Assembly (NCBI GenBank): GCA_020634375.1
Contig: JACKBX010000003.1
Span: forward strand, 310,001 to 374,000
Origin: Ardenticatenaceae bacterium
GTDB lineage: Bacteria > Chloroflexota > Anaerolineae > Promineifilales > Promineifilaceae
DNA length: 64,000 nucleotides
Direction: 5' to 3'
Shown here: one piece after another, positions 60,187 to 64,000 of the stretch
Layout of the letters: the number at the start of each line of letters is the position of its first letter
Numbering within the stretch: position 1 is the first letter of the stretch
The notes under the pieces: generated by a model
The model's input: the letters and a program-made list of their open reading frames with translations, nothing else
The model's database searches: none
Told to the model about the DNA's origin: nothing
Program-made: the position numbers and the translations under genes

Positions 60187-63100
60187 TTACGGCTCATTAT
60201 AAACGATCACAAGCTGCGGGCGGTCAGTGGTGGCATCGCCGGAATCAAATAACAGCAGGTCACTGACACCATTCGCATTATTGGGTAATGTGAAGTAAAT
60301 GCGGAATTGAGTGTATCCACTCTGATTGAGCAAGGCTAAAGCCGCGCCCGTCATTTCTGCGGAATACCACTCATCACCATCAGCCCGCAATGTCATGGCA
60401 TTAACGAGAACGGCTGGCGCAATGGCATCGTTATTTTCTAGGGCAATATTGTCGTTGAAGCCGGTAGCAGGAGCGATGTCCACATGAATTTGCCCCAAAA
60501 GCGCGGGGTTGCCTTCGCTGCTGTTGATGTGCAGCCGTAGTTGTGCGCCCGTTACGGCCGTTCCTGGCAACAGGGTAGACGTGTCAAAGCTCAACACACT
60601 CTTATAAAGTTGGCTGCGCTCCGCCGTATCCCCAACTTGCAGCGTGTCGCCGGCGGCAAAGGCCAGTCCACTGCGACTTTCCTCTTGCAAAATGCTGCCA
60701 TCTTGCAACCCCTCGCTGAAAAGCGTCAATTGAGGGGTGGTGATGGCGGGAACGGCCGTTGCCGTCGGCTGCGTGGTAGGCAGCGGCGTGGGTGAGGGGG
60801 GCAGCGTTGGCGTCGGCTGCTTCACAATGATCGGCAGCGTGTCGGGTTCTCGCGGATCCGTTTGCAGGCTGTACACTTCCAACCCATCAAACAAAGTGTC
60901 CCCATCCGTATCGGCCGCCAGCGGATTTGTCTCAAGCTGCTGTTCCTGGCTGTCCGACAAACCATCGCCATCGCTGTCCGCTTTGTTGGGGTTAAAGCCC
61001 AGGCTGATCTCCTGGTTGTCTGGCAAACTGTCACCATCAGTATCTGCCAAATGTGGGTCTGTGCCCAATACATACACCTCGCGCAGCGTCGAGAGCGTGT
61101 CGCCATCTGGATCACGCGGGGCGGTGAGAACGGCCGCCCATGTCTGGCTAAAGACCAGCCCATAGGCTACTGCACTAACAATGCACAACAGCATGAGCAG
61201 CACGACCGTCACGCCCGCCGGCAGCCGGGTGCGGATACGCGGCTTAATTTCCATTTCGCCGGAGACAGTTTGGCGGCGGCTGGTAGGGGTGGCAACATGC
61301 AATTCGTAGGGAAGGGTCTGGTTGTGGCGGCCCAAGAACGGCCGTTTCCGGGGCGCAATCCGCAAATTGAGCATGTGCTGTTGACCAGGCTGCACCTGCA
61401 CCTGCGTCTGCAAATCTGAGGGGTAAACTACCGTCTCATACTGTGAGCGGGAAAAGGTAAGCGCAGGTTTTGCCGATTTGGGCGCTTCACGGGGTTTACT
61501 CGGCGCGATTTTCGGCGGATTAAGGCGTGGGAACAACGCGCCCAAGCCGGGCAAAATACGGTTCAATGCCTGGCGCGGCCAACTGGCAGCACGCAACCAC
61601 AAACGACGCGGCGCACTCATAATGCGGTTCAGCGGAGAAATCCGCCGTGCCATTGCCATCCCTTTTTTGCTGCCCATGCCTGTACGGCGCGTGCCAGATT
61701 GGCTGCCACGCGCCGCATCTTTTTGCAAACGGGATCGCCATTCCGTAAAAATCACGACATCATCAGGAGAACGGCCGATGATGTTATACGACTGCGCAAC
61801 TGACCCCTCATTTTTGATGATGAGTTGGCAATTGCTGCGCCCAGTTAGCTTCACAGGCTGCAAGCCTATCGAAAACTCGTTGGCGGCAGACTGCACGTTG
61901 AGCGTGCCCGGCGCGGCAATCATCTCTTTGTGTGCAGCCAATGAGTTGACGACCATAAGATATTGCTGCCGCCCCAAGGTTACAGCGCCATTGGCAGGCA
62001 GCCGAATTTGCACGTTGAGCGAGGCCTGTTCTCCAGGGTTGAGGTGCACTGGCCCCTGCGGGAGTGTCACCCATTCTGCCGGCAGCCTTTCCACGGTGAG
62101 GGCATATTCTTCGGCAACGGCCGTTTGATTAGTAATCGTAACCTGCACAGTGCGCTCTCTACCCGGCGCCGTTTCTATCTCTGTGGGGTTGACAAACACG
62201 TCAAAGGGACGCAAAGTCTCGGCGTACCCTTTGCCAGGCTGCAACTGCAAATAGTAAGGGCCTATGCGCAACACCTGGTGGCTAAGGAGTTCCGTAGGAA
62301 TATTGGGCAACAGCGCCGTACCATCCAAATACGTGCCATTACGGCTGCCCAAATCGCGCACCTGCCAGCCAGTAGCAGTGCGCTCTAGCTGTGCGTGGCG
62401 GCGAGTGATGCTGGCAGCAGACAGCACAATGTCATTGTCTTCACTGCGGCCAATGGTAATGATGCGCCGATTGAGTTGGCGCGGCATATCTTGGGTAATG
62501 CTCAGGTGATCTTCGTGGCTGGTCCACTGGCTGATGTGCCGCGCCAGTTCCGACGCAGATTCAACCTGGGTGTCTACGCTGCGTACTTCGTCCTGCTGCA
62601 CAACGGCAAAAGTTGCGGGGAGGGCAGCGGCAGCTTCTCGTAATGCCTGGGCCAGCTCTGCGGCCGTTTGGTAGCGGTCGCTGGCGCGTTTGGCAATGGC
62701 CTTTAGGATGACGGTTTCGACTCGAGGGGGCAGGTCGGCGCGTAATTGGGTTGGCGGGATAGGGTCGCGTTGGGTGTGGGCACGAATGGCGTCATCTAAT
62801 GTTTCTACCGGGAAGGGCTGTTGGCCGGTGACGAGTTCGTAGAGTAAGATGCCGAGGGCGTAGATGTCGGAACGGCCGTCTGCTTCGCGGCGCAAGCATC
62901 TTTCTGGCGATAAATAAGGCAATGCAGGTTGAAACGCCTCTTTCTCTGCGTCCAGCAGCGAAGATAGGGCAAAATCACTGAGCATTGCGCGGCGAGGCAA
63001 ATCATACGATTCCGACTCTGAAGCAGGCGTCTTAAATAAAATGACATTGGGGCGAATATCCTGGTGCAGCACCCCCTTCATGTGTGCGTAATTCAGTGCT

Positions 63101-63477
63101 TCGGCAATTTGCGCCACAATGAGCAGCGCTTCGCCCACACGCAAGTTGTCCCCCTTCCAGTGAAGCTGTTGCAAATAGGCGCTCAGGCTGCGCCCGGTGA
63201 CATATTCCATTGTCAAATACAAAATGTCTTGCTCGGTGTCAATGCCTGCTTCTTGAATTTTGACGATGGCGGGATGTTCCAGCCGTGGCAAAGCCCGCAC
63301 TTCGGAAAGGAAACGTTGACGAAATTCAGGCTGTTGAGTCAGATCCAGCGAAACAACTTTCAATGCCACAGGGGACTGATCTTCTAAATCAACAGCTTGA
63401 TAGACCGTTCCTATGCGGCCTCGGCCAAGTAGTGCCTTGATTTGGTAATGCGCGATTTGTTGCCCGAACAAGTTCAT
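60187..63477 (-). CDS. Transmembrane pseudokinase with FHA, TSP3-like repeats and DNRLRE-type end
   Basis: 1,096 residues (MNLFGQQIAHYQIKALLGRG). Kinase fold 12-270 keeps the Gly loop GRGRIGTVYQA and VALKV lysine, but the catalytic loop reads LHQDIRPNVILF (HRD Arg to Gln, Mg-binding Asn to Val, near 137) and DFG is DFA (near 170), so it is probably inactive or very weak. The FHA domain (about 335-410) is intact (TIGRSEDNDIVLSAASITRR, LGSRNGTYLD). An Ig-like region follows, a membrane helix near 766 (VTVVLLMLLCIVSAVAYGLV), then thrombospondin-type-3-like calcium repeats (about 786-872: DTDGDSLPDNQEISLGFNP), a Thr/Pro linker and a C-terminal DNRLRE/CBM96-like beta domain. It is paired with the active kinase downstream and probably regulates it. 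Confidence 0.85.
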   Translation of the reverse strand: MNLFGQQIAHYQIKALLGRGRIGTVYQAVDLEDQSPVALKVVSLDLTQQPEFRQRFLSEVRALPRLEHPAIVKIQEAGIDTEQDILYLTMEYVTGRSLSAYLQQLHWKGDNLRVGEALLIVAQIAEALNYAHMKGVLHQDIRPNVILFKTPASESESYDLPRRAMLSDFALSSLLDAEKEAFQPALPYLSPERCLRREADGRSDIYALGILLYELVTGQQPFPVETLDDAIRAHTQRDPIPPTQLRADLPPRVETVILKAIAKRASDRYQTAAELAQALREAAAALPATFAVVQQDEVRSVDTQVESASELARHISQWTSHEDHLSITQDMPRQLNRRIITIGRSEDNDIVLSAASITRRHAQLERTATGWQVRDLGSRNGTYLDGTALLPNIPTELLSHQVLRIGPYYLQLQPGKGYAETLRPFDVFVNPTEIETAPGRERTVQVTITNQTAVAEEYALTVERLPAEWVTLPQGPVHLNPGEQASLNVQIRLPANGAVTLGRQQYLMVVNSLAAHKEMIAAPGTLNVQSAANEFSIGLQPVKLTGRSNCQLIIKNEGSVAQSYNIIGRSPDDVVIFTEWRSRLQKDAARGSQSGTRRTGMGSKKGMAMARRISPLNRIMSAPRRLWLRAASWPRQALNRILPGLGALFPRLNPPKIAPSKPREAPKSAKPALTFSRSQYETVVYPSDLQTQVQVQPGQQHMLNLRIAPRKRPFLGRHNQTLPYELHVATPTSRRQTVSGEMEIKPRIRTRLPAGVTVVLLMLLCIVSAVAYGLVFSQTWAAVLTAPRDPDGDTLSTLREVYVLGTDPHLADTDGDSLPDNQEISLGFNPNKADSDGDGLSDSQEQQLETNPLAADTDGDTLFDGLEVYSLQTDPREPDTLPIIVKQPTPTLPPSPTPLPTTQPTATAVPAITTPQLTLFSEGLQDGSILQEESRSGLAFAAGDTLQVGDTAERSQLYKSVLSFDTSTLLPGTAVTGAQLRLHINSSEGNPALLGQIHVDIAPATGFNDNIALENNDAIAPAVLVNAMTLRADGDEWYSAEMTGAALALLNQSGYTQFRIYFTLPNNANGVSDLLLFDSGDATTDRPQLVIVYNEP

Positions 63478-63498
63478 AATGTTTTTGTGTACAACTGC

Positions 63499-64000
63499 CT
63501 ATGCCTGGAAAATCAGGGTGTAATTTGTATGTGCCGGTTTATTGGCATTGATAATGCGTTCTATTGCAGTGCGATTGACCTGCTGTTCGCGCAAAGGGAA
63601 GCGCACTGTGAACATAAATGCTTCCAGACTGCGCCCCTGATCATTGATGTCTGGCGTAACGCCTGTGTAAATTTCTAAGATACGGCGCAGTGCCCAAACG
63701 GTGCCGCGTCGCGGGTAAATCTCGCTGGCTTCTAGCAGTAATTGCCGTTGGCTAGATTCGCTCCAGCTTTCATCAAAGGTCATTTCGTACCAGTTTGCTA
63801 ACCAGGGTAAAAAGGTGTTTGGAGAGGTTTTGGGATCCAAATACAAATCGAAGTTATCTATGTTCCACTCAATAGGGGTGAGAATGGATTCGAGTAAGGC
63901 TAGAAAGCGGGTAATGAAACTGCCGGGGCCAGCATGGTAGATTTCTGGCAGGTATTCCAGGTAGCGGCTGTAGGTGGCAGAAAGGCCGGGTGGTGGCTGG
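63499..64000 (-). CDS. Phage-tail/eCIS baseplate protein, tail_P2_I/TIGR02242 type (N-terminus outside window)
   Basis: The frame is open from base 64000 to the stop at 63499, giving 166 residues of its end. I read GLSATYSRYLEYLPEIYHAG, SFITRFLALLESILTPIEWN, then TSPNTFLPWLANWYEMTFDE, EIYPRRGTVWALRRILEIYT and PVRFPL-like VRFPLREQQVNRTAIERIIN. The LP-x-I-Y, FLPWLA and RGT-x-x-LR-x-ILE-x-YTG text is characteristic of the TIGR02242 tail protein of contractile injection particles (Afp12/P2 gpI-like baseplate). It is followed 21 bp later by the pseudokinase gene, tying the signalling genes to the particle genes presumed beyond the window. Confidence 0.82.
   Translation of the reverse strand, partial: QPPPGLSATYSRYLEYLPEIYHAGPGSFITRFLALLESILTPIEWNIDNFDLYLDPKTSPNTFLPWLANWYEMTFDESWSESSQRQLLLEASEIYPRRGTVWALRRILEIYTGVTPDINDQGRSLEAFMFTVRFPLREQQVNRTAIERIINANKPAHTNYTLIFQA

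Noticed and set aside
36927..64000. Ordinary prophage
   Set aside because: Apart from the tail-protein end there is no capsid, terminase, integrase or lysis gene in 27 kb; DUF4157, AAA+ and kinase genes fit an eCIS better. The region beyond the right edge could still change this.

Overview
The window looks like a chromosomal piece from a bacterium of the Chloroflexota (Anaerolineae-like or relatives). This is inferred from the gene mix (fused glycyl-tRNA synthetase, DUF2344 protein, NAGPA and LysM/M23 lipoproteins with Thr/Pro-rich linkers, FHA-bearing Hanks kinases), a mid-50s GC content judged by eye, and single-membrane-style lipoproteins. No rRNA or tRNA gene was recognised. The palindrome ACGGCCGT is scattered through almost the whole window, in genes and between them. 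By eye I tally roughly a hundred copies where one or two would be expected by chance, which makes it a HIP1-like highly iterated palindrome.

Layout. 0-11 kb (minus strand): fused glyQS (cut by the window edge), preceded by a locus that joins a complete ECF transporter (S, T, fused A-A'), a TiaS-like protein and a tungstate/molybdate-type TupABC transporter under a GntR-PBP regulator. Two proteins of this locus share a molybdopterin-oxidoreductase-like domain, one of them fused to TupA. 11-16 kb: a cell-envelope sugar block (nucleotide-sugar dehydrogenase, FAD oxidoreductase, LPG-synthase-type membrane protein). 16-24 kb: a phosphotransferase, an acyl-CoA dehydrogenase and an SDR that look like one pathway but are split by a 4.6 kb, palindrome-poor, AT-richer island. 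The island carries an attC-like site, a delta-60 repeat protein, a 12 x 21 bp palindromic array next to a promoter, and orphan membrane/lipoproteins. 24-37 kb: housekeeping and envelope genes (L,D-transpeptidase, flotillin/NfeD pair, HAD, MFS, NTF2-like protein, NAGPA, DUF2344, LysM-M23, HIT, PEP/pyruvate-binding protein).

36.9-64.0 kb (minus strand, closely spaced, probably one transcription unit entering from beyond the right edge) is the most striking part. It reads as the downstream half of an extracellular contractile injection system (eCIS). In transcription order it holds the end of a phage-tail-like baseplate protein, a transmembrane pseudokinase with FHA, a 2,634-residue transmembrane kinase with FHA and a Calx-beta/cadherin/VCBS ectodomain, a membrane VWA-FHA protein, an AAA+ ATPase, and four DUF4157 proteins with a shared head and different putative effector tails (Zn-phospholipase-C-like, LRAT/NlpC-like, zincin, and a second lipase-like/membrane-active type), plus a candidate immunity protein. 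The arrangement suggests cargo loading by the AAA+ protein and phospho-threonine control of the injection machine, analogous to but distinct from the threonine-phosphorylation pathway of type VI secretion. That coupling is inference.
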